Shown: one piece after another, positions 10,745-22,647 of the stretch
Layout of the letters: the number at the start of each line of letters is the position of its first letter
Position numbering within the stretch: the stretch's first letter is position 1
NCBI GenBank assembly: GCA_032871835.1
Contig: CM065296.1
Coordinates: 1,994,001 to 2,058,000 of the forward strand
DNA: 64,000 nucleotides
Origin: Dipteronia dyeriana
Lineage: Eukaryota > Streptophyta > Magnoliopsida > Sapindales > Sapindaceae
Direction: 5' to 3'
Notes under the pieces: model-generated
Database searches by the model: none
Seen by the model: only the letters and a program-made list of their open reading frames with translations
What the model was told of the DNA's origin: nothing
Translations under genes and position numbers: made by a program

Positions 10745-11600
10745 TTTTGTTTGTTTGTGTACTACAAAGTGACTGTATTTTTGGGTCCGAGTCAGTTATG
10801 AAATCGAAGATTTGCCTGAGAATTGGAAAAGTCTGGCATGTTCACTGAAAGAGAGAGAGAGAAAAAAAAACATGGCGCGAAGAGCTGCTGACACGTAACA
10901 CAGATCATGTGGCTCAATCTAAACCTAGGAAATAGACCGGTGATTATTCAATGGGCCGCAAGATCGGTGCTCTTTTTTACATACGTGGGCCGTTTACATG
11001 TGATGTCGGTTACTATTCTTAATTTCCTATTGGGCTGGGATGGGATTGACCGGGCACGGCCCAATAACAAACTCAAAACTGTACTTGCTAAATACATAAT
11101 GATAATTGTTAAGTACAACCCAAAGAGTAAGCCTACGCCAACCGACCGATGACGTGTCTTGACACGTCACCCAAACTCCCTGATGTGATGTGCTCAGACA
11201 GTCATCCTGATTGATCACGTGTCATTGGCACGTAACCGATGACGTACTGAGCACGTCACCCCATCTCGCTGACGTGTCCCTGACATGTCACCCACATAAC
11301 ACCAAAGTGTAGCAATCCCCAACCCACACGGCCACACCACTTGCTGGAAGTCATTGGCGGCGCGCGTGACAATTTCCTGCCGGCTAGCCCTAAATTCGTT
11401 GGACCGTCCGTACAGCGCCTCCGTAGACAACGGCTAGCTCCGTCGCTTTTTGGGGTCGGGATTCTCAAAAGTCGAAACTGGAAAAATCTGGCTTATTGGA
11501 TCACGTGGCACGAAGAGGCAGTGACACGTAGAAGAGCACATGTAGATCTCTTAATCCAAATAATAATTTTGACATCCAAAGAAGTGGATTGAATCATAAT
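10745..11600. other. Upstream intergenic region of the SDR gene
   Basis: No gene is seen. The first part is a 5'UTR/promoter with a GA tract (about 10848-10862). Sequence around 10767-10900 is partly repeated, diverged, at 11449-11550: both contain TTTTTGGG..., a GGAAAAATCTGGC-like block and a GGCGCGAAGAG/GACACGTA-like block. GC content is higher than in the surroundings. The open frames here are not convincing. Confidence 0.5.
11148..11292. promoter_or_regulatory. Cluster of ACGT-core (bZIP-type) motifs
   Basis: Within about 145 bp there are about six ACGT cores, including TGACGTGTCTTGACACGTCA (an exact inverted repeat with a 2-nt spacer at about 11151-11170), TCACGTGTC, TGACGTAC, GCACGTCA and TGACGTGTC. 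TGACGT and CACGTG cores are classical plant bZIP sites. The segment looks like two diverged copies of a ~70-bp unit. Which gene it would regulate, if any, is unknown. Confidence 0.5.
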
Positions 11601-11995
11601 ATTCTTCGTGCCCACTATAGTATAGATATCAAATTGGTGCAACTGAAAGCTGGAATCGAAGATACTTTAAATTGTTGTTGATACTCAAAACTCAAAAGTT
11701 ACTTCATATCTATAACTACGTAGCTCGATCATATAACTCCAAGTGGATTTTCAGAGAGATCACCAAATTAAATCATGTGTAAAGTAATATGTGGTCTCCA
11801 CATCAGATATGGAACTTGTGCTATTTATATATATCAACAATCGTCACTCGTCAGCAATGAAAGAGACCAGACTAAAAGTAAAACATTAACAACAAGGATC
11901 AATTGTCAAGCATAGTGAATTTGGTCCATTAGCAGACTTTAGTGGGATGACAAGTTTGTTCTCTGAAAGCAATAAAACATCAGGGTGCATGGTAT

Positions 11996-12259
11996 CAGGG
12001 CCGGCCCATAAGGGGAGCAAACCCAGCAATTTTCTGGAGCCCACCTAAATGGTCAAATCAACTTCTTCTTATTTTGGGGTCTCATTCTCTAAGATCCAAT
12101 TTATTTAGGGTCTCACTGCTCTGTATCCAATCTATTTAAAAAGGTCAATTCTCAAGCTTGTATTTTCTTTATAACATCAGACCCAATTAACATACTTTTT
12201 CATATATCGATAAATATCATTAAATGGATGAGACTCTAAAATGTTTAGAGACGGCCCTG
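11996..12259. mobile_element. hAT-type MITE (264 bp) with 8-bp target duplication
   Basis: The termini CAGGGCCGGCCC and GACGGCCCTG are imperfect inverted repeats of the kind seen in hAT elements. The flanks CATGGTAT (11988-11995) and CATAGTAT (12260-12267) match at 7 of 8 positions, as expected for a hAT target duplication. The interior is non-coding. Confidence 0.8.
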
Positions 12260-12267
12260 CATAGTAT

Positions 12268-15200
12268 GACATTGAGAATCAGGATTTACTAATTTGATGA
12301 GCGATATATTATATCGTTCTCGTTAAATGTTTAAATGAGTAGAAGATTTAATTTGTGATGGAATATTTATCCACGCGTGTGTAGACGACATGACAAGCTA
12401 TTGTCTCTGACTAAAGGAAAATTCTTGGTTCCAAGAACATGAACAAAAATTGTGCAAATATCTAAATGCAACAAGTTCCTTTCAAGAGATCGGAACAAGT
12501 TCCCTATGAGATCTTGAATGTGAAATGTCATCTTAGAGCATCTTCGATGTAAATATGTATTTTGAGAAAATTGATTATCACATATGATAGTCAGTTAAAA
12601 GGTTAGAAAAATTCTCTCAGTACAATTATCAAACTTCAATATGGAGATGATGTAGCAAACAAAAAGTTATAAATTATGGAGTTGGGTTTCTAATGACAGA
12701 AACTCTCATAGAAATGATGATTAGGATTTCTAACTCATTCCACAAATAATATTAAAACTCATTTAATTGTAAAATAAAATAGGAGAGAGTATATAATAAT
12801 TGTTTTATTATGATTGGTCATAAAATAGATGCATATTTGACTTTAAACAATTATATTGGAGGTGTGAATATGCATTTCTCTAATTTTTTTAAAAATGGGT
12901 TTATAATAAATAAAAATATTGATGTGACACTATTTAAAAACTTAAAAATAAATATTTACATCGGAGATGTTTATAGTATACTAGATGTGTTTATGCATCA
13001 AGAAATATATTCTATTAAAATAACCATGATGAATATAATCTGTTAATTAAAGAAACAATTTTATGAGTGTTATATTCTTTTAGAACTTTTTTGGTACAAA
13101 TTAAAGGTCATCGAAATGTCCTTTCATGTAAAGCATCGATCAACCATGCATGTGGTGGTGGGATCAAAAAGTGTATTATTATCAGACTAGCTCTCAACTA
13201 TTCATGTTATATATCATATATACGGATTACGGACATCCTAGCTACTATAATTCTCCAACCGGCACTCGATACATGGGTATATGCAAATCCACACGTAAAC
13301 TCATCGACTATGTTTATCCTTAATTATATACGTGTAAACGTATATATAACTATATATATTATTGAAATTATTAGATGTTCATATCTATACTTTTCTATTT
13401 AAAATGTATATCGAAAACAATTTGTAGATATATATTAAAAACACTTACAAATCAATATCTAAAACATAAAACGATTTAGTGATTTCTTATCGTAAGAAGT
13501 ACATGCTTTCCCTCTCCCATTTTTTTTTTTGCCTTTTGTGATGTGTTAAAAGATTCTTAGATGCAAATGCTTAAAGCTATATATTACTATATACATATCG
13601 TTAAAACTTTTAAATATGTACTTTTTAAAAATGTATGTGTATCGAAACCAACTCGTATTTATCATTTGTTAACATAAAATTACTTACCATTGAAATATGA
13701 AAGACGCAAACCGACTATTTTATATTGAGTTATAGCTAGTATTTAATCTTAATTTTAAAATATACAATCATATATATAGACGTATTGAGTTATCATTAAT
13801 CTTAATTTTGAAACATATACACAGACGTCTAGATCAGAAAACTATAGAGTGTTTTCTTATCTCATGAAATGCATAAGCTGTTTCTCTCTCATTCTCTCTC
13901 TCTGTGTGTTGTGACAAAAGATTCCAACACTAGCTAGCTAGCCAGATGCTTTTACAACTCTTAATAAAAGTTCCCAATATTTTATATATCAGTTTAATTC
14001 GACACTATAAATCTTTGATTAAAGCCAAATAAATCTAGCCCAATCTAAGTGCCCTATCCACTACTTGTTTTAAATACTCTAAATATAATATAATATGATA
14101 TGATATAAAATTTTCAACATCATATCAACACAGCAATTCCTATGATGATGAGATAAGATTTTTTTAATTATATATATATTATTCTCCACTGTTGGATTTC
14201 AATGAGTATATATATGTTATTGATGTTATATCAAGTTTACTTAATATAATTAATGTTCACTAGAAATTAAATTAAACAGAAGTGCCTGAAATATTTTAAG
14301 CAACCAAAACAATATATACCAAAAACTTATTATATATTTGATATATATAATTAGATAATTAGTGATCGATATAGGATTTGGGACTTAATTAAATAGGAAT
14401 ATAGGATTAATTAAGTTCTATAAAATTATTATATTCAATAGAATCTTAATTACAATATTCTTTTGATACATCATATATATATATATATATATATATAAAT
14501 AATATTTTGCAGTTATATAATAGGTCGGGATCGATTCCCACTCACTACTATTCAAAAGAAATTTAATCTATATTTGAGTTAAATATTATTTATCATATCT
14601 TTCTATATATGAGTTTATTCGAATTTCTCATATCGTTTTTTTATTTGTGTTTGATCTTCCATACATGACATGAAAATCCATGTAAATTCTTTTCATGATC
14701 ATGTGTTATTTAAGTATAATATGTTATGATTACAATAAATATATCTATCTATACTGATTAATGATAAGTATCCATAATCATATAATTAAATAAACCAGGA
14801 TTATGCTAACAAAAGACACTTCGAAAGTACAAAAGTGGACTTTGATTATTTGCTAAAGTTAGAGAAAAAAAAAGAATAAAATATCGATGGGGCAGATATC
14901 AACTCGAAGTGGCTTTTCTCAAAATCGAAAAGAATATCTATTGACAAAAAATAATAATATCGAAGCATCATTGAGAAGACAAAGAATAGTATAAATTCCA
15001 ATACAATAAATAATTATCAAAGGTTAGAAGTCTAATAAATTTCAAGTTAACATAACAACCGATCAAACGTGAAAATTGTGATTATAGTTTTTAATGATGG
15101 AGTTAATATAGTTCATTAATCATATAGTCAATCTGTTGAATTTGAATATCGATACTAAAACGATTATTTACAATTAAACTCTTTTGAATTTAAAAGGATC

Positions 15201-15329
15201 TTATTATAATGACATTCAATTATGTTATTATTTGTCGTTAATAGTTCTTAATTGTTGAAATCAAAAAAAATATACTCATATTACTACTAGTTTAACATAG
15301 TTAGGGTTTAAAAAATAAATAACACTTTT
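12268..15329. other. AT-rich intergenic DNA, no gene seen
   Basis: Very AT-rich sequence with short TA tracts (for example 14475-14497). Open frames at 12810-13402 are low complexity, rich in I, N, Y and K, and lack splice or domain support. I see no RNA gene. Confidence 0.6.
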
Positions 15330-15840
15330 TGGTGGTGACATTTTAGCACTATCACTGCTTTAATAACTTATGTTTAAAAGACAACTATTATGGTGAACAG
15401 ACAAAAATACCCCCAATAGATGTTCCATATCAGATTTCTTTCATTTATTTTACAGTGACAAAACTGTGAAGTAAAGAGAGAAAGTTTCGTTAAAACTCAG
15501 ACAATCACTCGAACGGCGATGGAGTGACGCTACGTAGACACATTCGGGGGTCGATCCTTAGAAAAAATATCTCGATCCTTTGAAAAAAATTCTCGATCGT
15601 TTAAAAAAAATTCTCGATCCGTAGAAAAATATTCTAGATCCTTTGAAAAAAATTCTCGATCCTTTGAAAAACTCTCGATCTTTTGACAAATCCTTTCACA
15701 AATAAGCTCGATCATATTAAAAAAGTGGAAATGGTGATGATTGTCACCTTTTTTTTGCTTGTGTTGTGATGATGTCACCAGTTTAATAACTTATGTTTAA
15801 AAGACACCTATTATGGTGAACCACCCAATTTGCCCTTAAA
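15330..15840. mobile_element. Transposon-end-like repeats flanking a CTCGATCC minisatellite
   Basis: Two copies of CTTTAATAACTTATGTTTAAAAGACA (and variants), followed by ATTATGGTGAAC, occur at about 15357-15396 and 15781-15822. Between them (about 15536-15690) a ~24-nt unit (ctcgatcctttgaaaaaaatt) repeats about six times. The inverse of the end sequence recurs near 50680-50715 and 51140-51170, beside the DUF1985 pseudogene. This suggests both places are ends of one MULE-like family. The 82-codon frame across the array is composition-driven. Confidence 0.45.
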
Positions 15841-16069
15841 AGTTATATTTTTGCTTTGATCCTCGGTTTAAAAAAGAGAAGTTAACTCTCTCTCCAAAAA
15901 AGTAGTCTGGAAATCGATCTAAAGCGGTTGTGAGAAACATTGATCGAATCTGTAGGTAACAGATCTTTGTGATCTCCCTAAAAAAAAAAATCATGTATTT
16001 TTTTAGGGTTTTAAGATGTATTCAACAAATGCATGAACATATAGTCTCCATAAAGTGCACAAGGTTGTT

Positions 16070-16780
16070 TTTATCTTTGTCCGAGAAATTATTGAATTTG
16101 GTCGAACTTTTATTAAGCATTTCCGAGAATTTGTTGTATTGTGTCGAGCTTTTGTTATGGTTTTCTGAGATTTTATTGTATTGGCTCAAGCTTTTATTTT
16201 TGTTTTCCGAGAAATTTTTGTACTGGGTTGAGCTTTTATTAAGCATTTTCGAGAAATTGTTGTATTGTGTCGAGCTTTTATTATGGTTTTCTGAGATTTT
16301 TTTGTATTGGCTCGAGCTTTTATTTTTTTTTTCCGAGAAATTGTTGTATTGGATCAAACTTTTATTAAGCATTTCTGAGAAATTGTTGTATTGTGTCGAG
16401 CTTTTATTATGGTTTTCCGAGATTTTATTGTATTGGCTCGAGCTTTTATTTTGGTTTTCTGAGAAATTGTTGAATTGGTCCGAGCATTTATTAAGCATTT
16501 CTGAGAAATTGTTGTATTGTGTCGAGCTTTTATTATGGTTTTATGAGATTTGATGTATTGGCTCGAGCTTTTATTTTAGTTTTTCGAGAGATTGTTGAAT
16601 TGGTCCGAGGTTTTATTAAGCATTTCCGAGGAATTGTTGTACTGTGTCAAGCTGTTATTATGGTTTTTTGAGAAATTGTTGAATTGGTCCGAGGTTTTAT
16701 GAATCATTTCCGAGGAATTGTTGTACTGTGTCGAGCTGTTATTATAGTTTTCAAAGAATTTGTTGTATTGACTCGATCTT
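16070..16780. repeat. 42-bp minisatellite with 126-bp higher-order period
   Basis: Units such as gagaaattgttgtattgtgt recur exactly 126 bp apart (16251, 16377, 16503). Each 126-bp block consists of three diverged 42-bp subunits ending in tcgagcttttatt variants. The last blocks (16628, 16712) lose a subunit. Because 42 is a multiple of three, the array stays open on both strands: hydrophobic leucine-rich on plus and NKSS/QYNNFSE-rich on minus. Neither is called a gene. Confidence 0.9.
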
Positions 16781-17394
16781 TAAGTTAGTTTTGGCCGATG
16801 TGTTTAAAATGAATTTCGTAGGTTTTTTTTTCTACAATTCAAGGCTTTTTTTTAATGGCGATCCTCCTAGAGGGATTTGATCCGGTCTAGGGCATCAGAA
16901 GTGCGGTGTAGCTCTCCTGGTAATGGCGATCCTCTTGGAGGGATTTGATCCGTTCCAGGGTATCTCGATAATGAGCGATTGGTGATCATAGGAGAACTAT
17001 GATGGAGACCGAAATCAATAGAGATACAAAATCATGGCGAGCCGATACGAAGTTGTATCAATGCAAGGTGGTATCGGTTGATAACCAGTCTCGCTCTAGG
17101 AGCCTTTTCACGAGTAGAATCTCTTGAGATGATCTGCTTTATGGGTGTAGATAGTATAATGACTTTCCGTAAAAGATGTTTTTTATTGCGAACTAGAGAA
17201 AATTATCTCACACTGGGGTCATCGCTCCTCTCACTGGAGTACTGAGAGAATATTGAGCTTCTAATCCCCAAGTGATTTAACCAGTTTGGAAGTATGCTTG
17301 GGGTAGATGGGAGTCTTCATTAATTGTAATGGAGCTTGAGACCCTACTTTGAACTAATCGGGTCCTCTGGGTGCTCCCTGAACGGATCGGGACA

Positions 17395-20300
17395 TCGATG
17401 GCTCACTAGGGCATTGGAAAGCCCAGTACAAATATAGAGGAGCCATCATCATGATAATCTTTGGGAGCAAGCTGATGCTGTTAAGGTCAAGCTCGTGCAA
17501 GCCAAGAAGGATGGTTACTTCTTCACAGCATTCCTTGTAGAGTTGGCTCTACTTCCCCCCTTTGACTTAAGAGTCATTGATGGACGGAAAATTGAGGGGA
17601 TTACGAAGAAAGTTGTTGAGATGGTTGTGTATGCTTCCACTGTGGTTGGCCAGTCTTGGGGCTGCTGATGCGGACCCTTATGTAAAGTCCCATATCGCAG
17701 CAGAGGATCTATCCAAATGAGAAGCTTTAAACCATTCTACCTCTCTACCTCTGCTAAGGATGTACTGGACAAGACTGAAAATACCAATGAGGGGGAGGTT
17801 CAGACTGGTTTGGTTAAGAAGGGAGATACCCGGGTTGATCCTACCCTGAGAAGGGTGGTGGTCCAGGCTGACATAGCTGAGGTGGTGGAAATTATTGTTA
17901 GTTCCGCTCAAATAAAGGCCATAGCTAAGACGGTTACGTAAGTGGCAAGAGAGCCCCAACCTGATCTAGAGGTAGGTGTTTCGGATAGGGAAGCTGCCCT
18001 TTCAAACGAGGTCAAACCAGGAGTAAGAGGAATTGATCAACGTAGCAGAGGATGCAGTCGTTCTGAATGAAGCCCTAACCAAAGCTGGGGTAAATGTGGC
18101 TGAGGAGCAAGTAGATAAAGAGCTTATGCATATGATACGGAGAGACTCAAGTCCATATATCGTGCCTCATAAGGATTGCTCTGATGGAAGAAATAAAATC
18201 TAGAGGAAGAGGTTTAAACTCTGTGCAATAATGTGACTACCTTGGAAGCTAAAACGAACGCTTCATTTGTTGAAGGATGCCACTTACCAGATGGGTCAAG
18301 CTCTTCTTCCCCCGTCTGACCTGAGCATCGTTGAATGATGGAATCTAGAGGTGACCATGGAGCAAGCTACAGAGTTAGCTCGGTCCTCCTCTACTGAAAT
18401 CGGTCATTCTTAAAACGCTAGGTTCACAGGTGATAAGGAGGACTTGGAGCCTATCTCTGTTTTCATGTCTAATCGTGATAGGGTAGGAACTGCCTCGAAG
18501 TACCCAGCTATTGCAGAAGCTTTGGATGTATGATGAGCTTCAAACCCGCCTACCTCTCCATCTGAACCCGGTCAAAGAGTTAGAGGTCCAAATCAATCCT
18601 ACCAAAGAAGGTGAGGTCCAAAATGATCTGGCAGATGCAGGCTACTGTAGAAGTTTAGGATGCAGATCGAGCTTCAAACCAACATATCTATCCATATGAA
18701 TCTGTCAAGGAAGTAAAGATCTAGTCTGACCTTACTAAGAAAGGGGAGGTCCATACTGAAGCCATAGTGATGGAGGAGGTCCAGATCAATTCAGTTGAAG
18801 ATTCAGTGGACCGGGCCGAATCACACTGACACGACTAAGGTTGTGAAGCTGGTTCCAAGGTAGCAGTGCTAGGGGATGGTGGTTCTTCCTCTACCCAAGC
18901 AGCAAGACCAGAGAGGAAGGAGCTGCCACTGTCGATGAAACTAACCTGAGAGGTGGCTCGGGACCATGGTGGCTTGCTAGGGCGTTGAATAATCTGATAC
19001 AAATGGAGAGGAGCCACTGGCCTGGTACTATATATGAGGAGGCTCTAGGCCTTACAGTAATACTGCTATTACTCTAGAGGCTTACTCAGTCACGTAGGAG
19101 GCCTTACCGATTGTGGGAAACCTCTTGGCTCATCTCGAATGAACCAGGACTCCGATATCTTGCTAGGGCGTTGAATGGCCCGATACAAAAGGAGAGGAAC
19201 CATCGACCTAGTACTAGATACAATGTGGCTCTAGGACTTATAGTGGTGCTGCTGTTGCTGCTCTAGAGGCTTGTTCAGGTACGTAGAAGGCCTTACTGAA
19301 TATGGGAAGCCTCCAAGCTTATCTCGAATGAACCGGGACTCCGGTGGCTTCTAGGGTGTTGAATGACCCGATATGAATGAAGCAGAGCCATCGGTATTAT
19401 GCTCTTTAGGAGCAGGTTGATGCTGCTAAAGTCGAGCTTAAGCAGATCAATGGTGTAATGATCAAGATAATGAGGGGAGCGATCATCTTGAGCAAGGTCA
19501 TGACCAGAGCTAAGGCAACCGCGGCTAAGATGCAGGTAGACAGAGACTGGATGCAGTTTGCATATGATATGGAGAGACTCGAATCTGTGCTCTGTGCCTT
19601 GTAAGGGCCGTTCTGAAGAAGATCATGGAAAAAACTGAGAGTTTATTAGGTCTACTCTCACTGAAGCCGGTCCATCTCGAGCCACATGGTGCACTAATGA
19701 TGAGGATGACAAGGTGCCTATCTCCACATTCATGTCAGATCGTACTAGGGTAGAACCTATCTCAAAGTCCCTTGCTACAAGGTAGGTGTTGGATGAGGGG
19801 CTTCAAGTCTGCCTGCCTCTTTATCTGAATCTGTGAAAGTAGAAGTCCAGATTGGTGTTACCAAGGTAAGAGAGGTATGAGAGATCCCGATTGGTTCAAC
19901 TGAGGAGATGGAGGTTAAGACTAATTGAAGTTGATCCAACCAAGGTGGTGGAAGCTGGCTCTGAAGTAGCAAAATTATGGGATGATGACCCGTCCTTCAA
20001 TCAAACAATGGGACTAGGGAGGAAAGAGCTGCTAATGTCGAGGAGACTAACCAGAGAGGTAGATCGGGATCGAGGTAGCTCGCTAGGGCAATGAATGTCC
20101 CTAAACAAGTGGTGAGGAGGCATCGACCTAGTAACTTTCCAGAGATATGATTGGGATCCTAGAAGTTTCCCATGACTGAGAGAAGGCTTTGGACCCCTCC
20201 GGAATGAGTAGGAACCATGGTGACTCACTTGAGCATTGGATGGCCCAATATAAATGGAGAGGGGCTACCTATCTAGTTCCGGTTCAGAGGCATACTTGGG

Positions 20301-21310
20301 ATCCAAGGAGCCTCTAGCAACTGAGAGAAGACTCTGGACCATGCTGGAACGAAACAGGAGCTCAGCGACTCACTTGGGCATTGACCGACCCTGTATAAGA
20401 AGTGAGGAGCCACTGGGCCTTGCAGCGGGCTGTTACTCTAGAGGCTTACTTAGGCATGTAGGAGGCCTTACCAAAATGTGGGAAGCCTTTAGGCTGTCTA
20501 CGATCAAATCAGGCTTCGATGGCTTGCTAGGCTGATGAATGTCCTGATATACATTGATCAAAGCCATTAATATTGTAGCGTTACTACTGCTCTAGAAGCT
20601 TGTTTAGGCATGTAGATGGCCTTACCAAATGTGGGAAGCTTTTGGGAACTCCTCGATCTGATCGAGTTTCGGTGGCTTGCTAGGGCGGTGAATGGCCCGA
20701 TAAACATGGAGCGAAGCCATCGGTCTGGTACTGGTCTAGAAACATGTTTGGGATCTTTGGAGTACTAGCAATTGGAATAAGGCTCTGGACCATGCTGGAA
20801 TGGATGGAGGCCGTAGTGGTTCACTTGGGCATTGACCGGCCCGGTATAAGAAGTAAGCAGCCACTAAGCCTTGCAGCGGGGCTGCTACTCCAGAGGCTTA
20901 TGTAGGAGGCCTTACCAAAATGTGGGAAGCCTCTGGGCTGTCTTCGATCAAATCGGGATTCGATGGCTTGCTAGGGCGAAAATGACCGGGTATACATTGA
21001 GCAAAGCCACCGATCTTGTAGCGTTACTACTGCTCCAGATGCTTGCTTTGGCATGTAGGTGGCCTTGCCAAATGTGGGAAGCTTCTGGGAACTTCTCAAT
21101 TGGATCGGGCTTCGGTGGCTTACTAGGGCAGTGAATAGCCCGGTAAACATGGAGCGAAGCCACCGGTCTGATACTTGTCCAGAAGCATGTTTACGATCCT
21201 AGAAGTCCTCAACAACTGAGAGAAGGCTTTGGACCCTGCTGGAATGAACCGGGAACTCAGTAGCTCTCTCGAGTGTGGACCGGTCCGGTATAAATAGTGA
21301 GGTGCCACTT
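17395..21310. repeat. Degenerate satellite, ~150-bp spacing
   Basis: The landmark TGGCTTGCTAGGGCGTTGAATGG (or diverged forms such as CTCACTTGGGCATTGACCG), followed by CCCGATA…ATGGAGAGGAGCCA, recurs at about 17398, 18970, 19160, 19345, 20080, 20227, 20375, 20522, 20672, 20829, 20963, 21118 and 21268. In the right half the spacing is about 150 bp, and two alternating variants make a ~300-bp higher-order unit. Interspersed blocks GAGGCTTA…GTAGGAGGCCTTACC and GGGAAGCCT recur with it. Confidence 0.75.
17465..19860 (+). pseudogene. Coiled-coil-like ORF remnants with repeated FKPxYLS modules
   Basis: Short plus-strand reading stretches look like one decayed protein: EQADAVKVKLVQAKKDGYFF near 17468, ALTKAGVNVAEEQVDKE near 18087 and KATAAKMQVDRDWMQFAYDM near 19515. 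A module (SFKPFYLS... then GEVQ) occurs at about 17718, 18532, 18669 and 19797. Charged heptad-like segments suggest a coiled coil, as in gag-like or extra ORFs of plant gypsy elements. Many stops and frame changes are present. I recognise no enzymatic domain. Confidence 0.4.
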
Positions 21311-22586
21311 ATCCTTCTATTGGTTGTGCTGCTCCATAGGCAATACAGCTAAGTTGGCTTCTCGGATTCACGAGTTGACTTGCTATCACTACGTAGGAGC
21401 TTCAGAAGAACGGATCTGGTGTCATAAGGGATCCTTATTAACAGGTACAAGCCCAGTGGATCTGCTGGATAGGTGATACATTTGTAGTAGAGCGAGTTTG
21501 CTGTAAGGAAGTAAGAGAGATGTAGCTTTACTGTATAGGAGCTCTCGATGTATTGGATTGGTTCAGCTGTGTAGGAGACCTTCCAGCAGGGAACTACTAT
21601 ATTGGAGCTCCACGATTATCTAAGCAGGTTCGCTTCATAGGAGAAGTATAATTAACCGGTTCCACCAAAAATCCCACGTACCATATTTGACCCATAATGA
21701 ACGAAACTCGTTAAATGACAAAATGAGCACCACACGCGATGCATTGGCGATATAGACAAGTATGGAGAAAGGACATAGTAAATAGTAAATGATATTCCAT
21801 GAATAACGAATCTATTACCTCGATAGTATAATGATACTCATGTAGACACATGGATACTTTCAAAAGGGGTGTGGAAGCTTTCAAAAGGGGTGTGGAAACT
21901 TCCCACAGACGGAGCCAGAAAGTGTTAACCAAAAATTCGCTCAGGGTGAGGAATTATAGCTAACACCCTCGAGACCAAAACCACGGAGGTGGTGTCCGGG
22001 GTTGGTACCTTGTACCTTGGAGAGATCTTGTATGAATATGAAGTATGGAGCGGTAGGTAGGAGAGGATTCATCCCACTCATTGGGCTTCGTGGTAGGTAG
22101 GAGTAGAGTCATCCCACATGTCGGGCTTCGTGGTAGGTAAGAGATGAAGGGAGCTTGAGGTTCCCTTGCTGGTATGAAGGGGTTGATCTTGGTCATGGTC
22201 ATCGGCCGAGGTCGGATCCCGTCCTGGTACCAAGAGCCCGATTCTGGAGCCCGATTCCTTCCTGTAGTTCCCCAACCTAGATAGCAAGTAAGAAGGGGGC
22301 TTATCTAGCTCCAGTGTTGGAGAGCTCGTTTTCTTCCATAGAGAGGATGCATGAGAGCTCATAGACTCCCTTCAAGTTGGTCTGGGTGGTTTCTCCTCGT
22401 CTTGATGTGCGACTTTGGCATGTAGATGGGAGGATAAGAGCAATAGGTCCAGCGAGGTAGGAATCTAGCTTGTACCCATATACGCATGCATAATACAGGA
22501 GACAAATAAGAGAAACACAAGTCTTTTGTAGAGGGAGGTGGACTGATCAAGGGGGAAAAAGCATCACGAATGATCACATGCTGAAA

Positions 22587-22588
<2 letters not shown>

Positions 22589-22644
<56 letters not shown>
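22589..22644. repeat. (TA)n microsatellite
   Basis: An uninterrupted TA dinucleotide run of about 28 units. Frames reading YIYIYI across it are artefacts. Confidence 0.98.

Positions 22645-22647
<3 letters not shown>

Noticed and set aside
12810..13402. Open frames of 78 and 111 codons
   Set aside because: AT-rich low-complexity translation without splice or domain support.
15969..16553. 194-codon plus-strand frame as a membrane protein gene
   Set aside because: It is the minisatellite read through; the opposite strand is equally open, so hydrophobicity follows from the repeat.
16070..16780. CRISPR-like array
   Set aside because: No alternating conserved repeats and unique spacers; all subunits are related. 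This is also a plant nuclear sequence.
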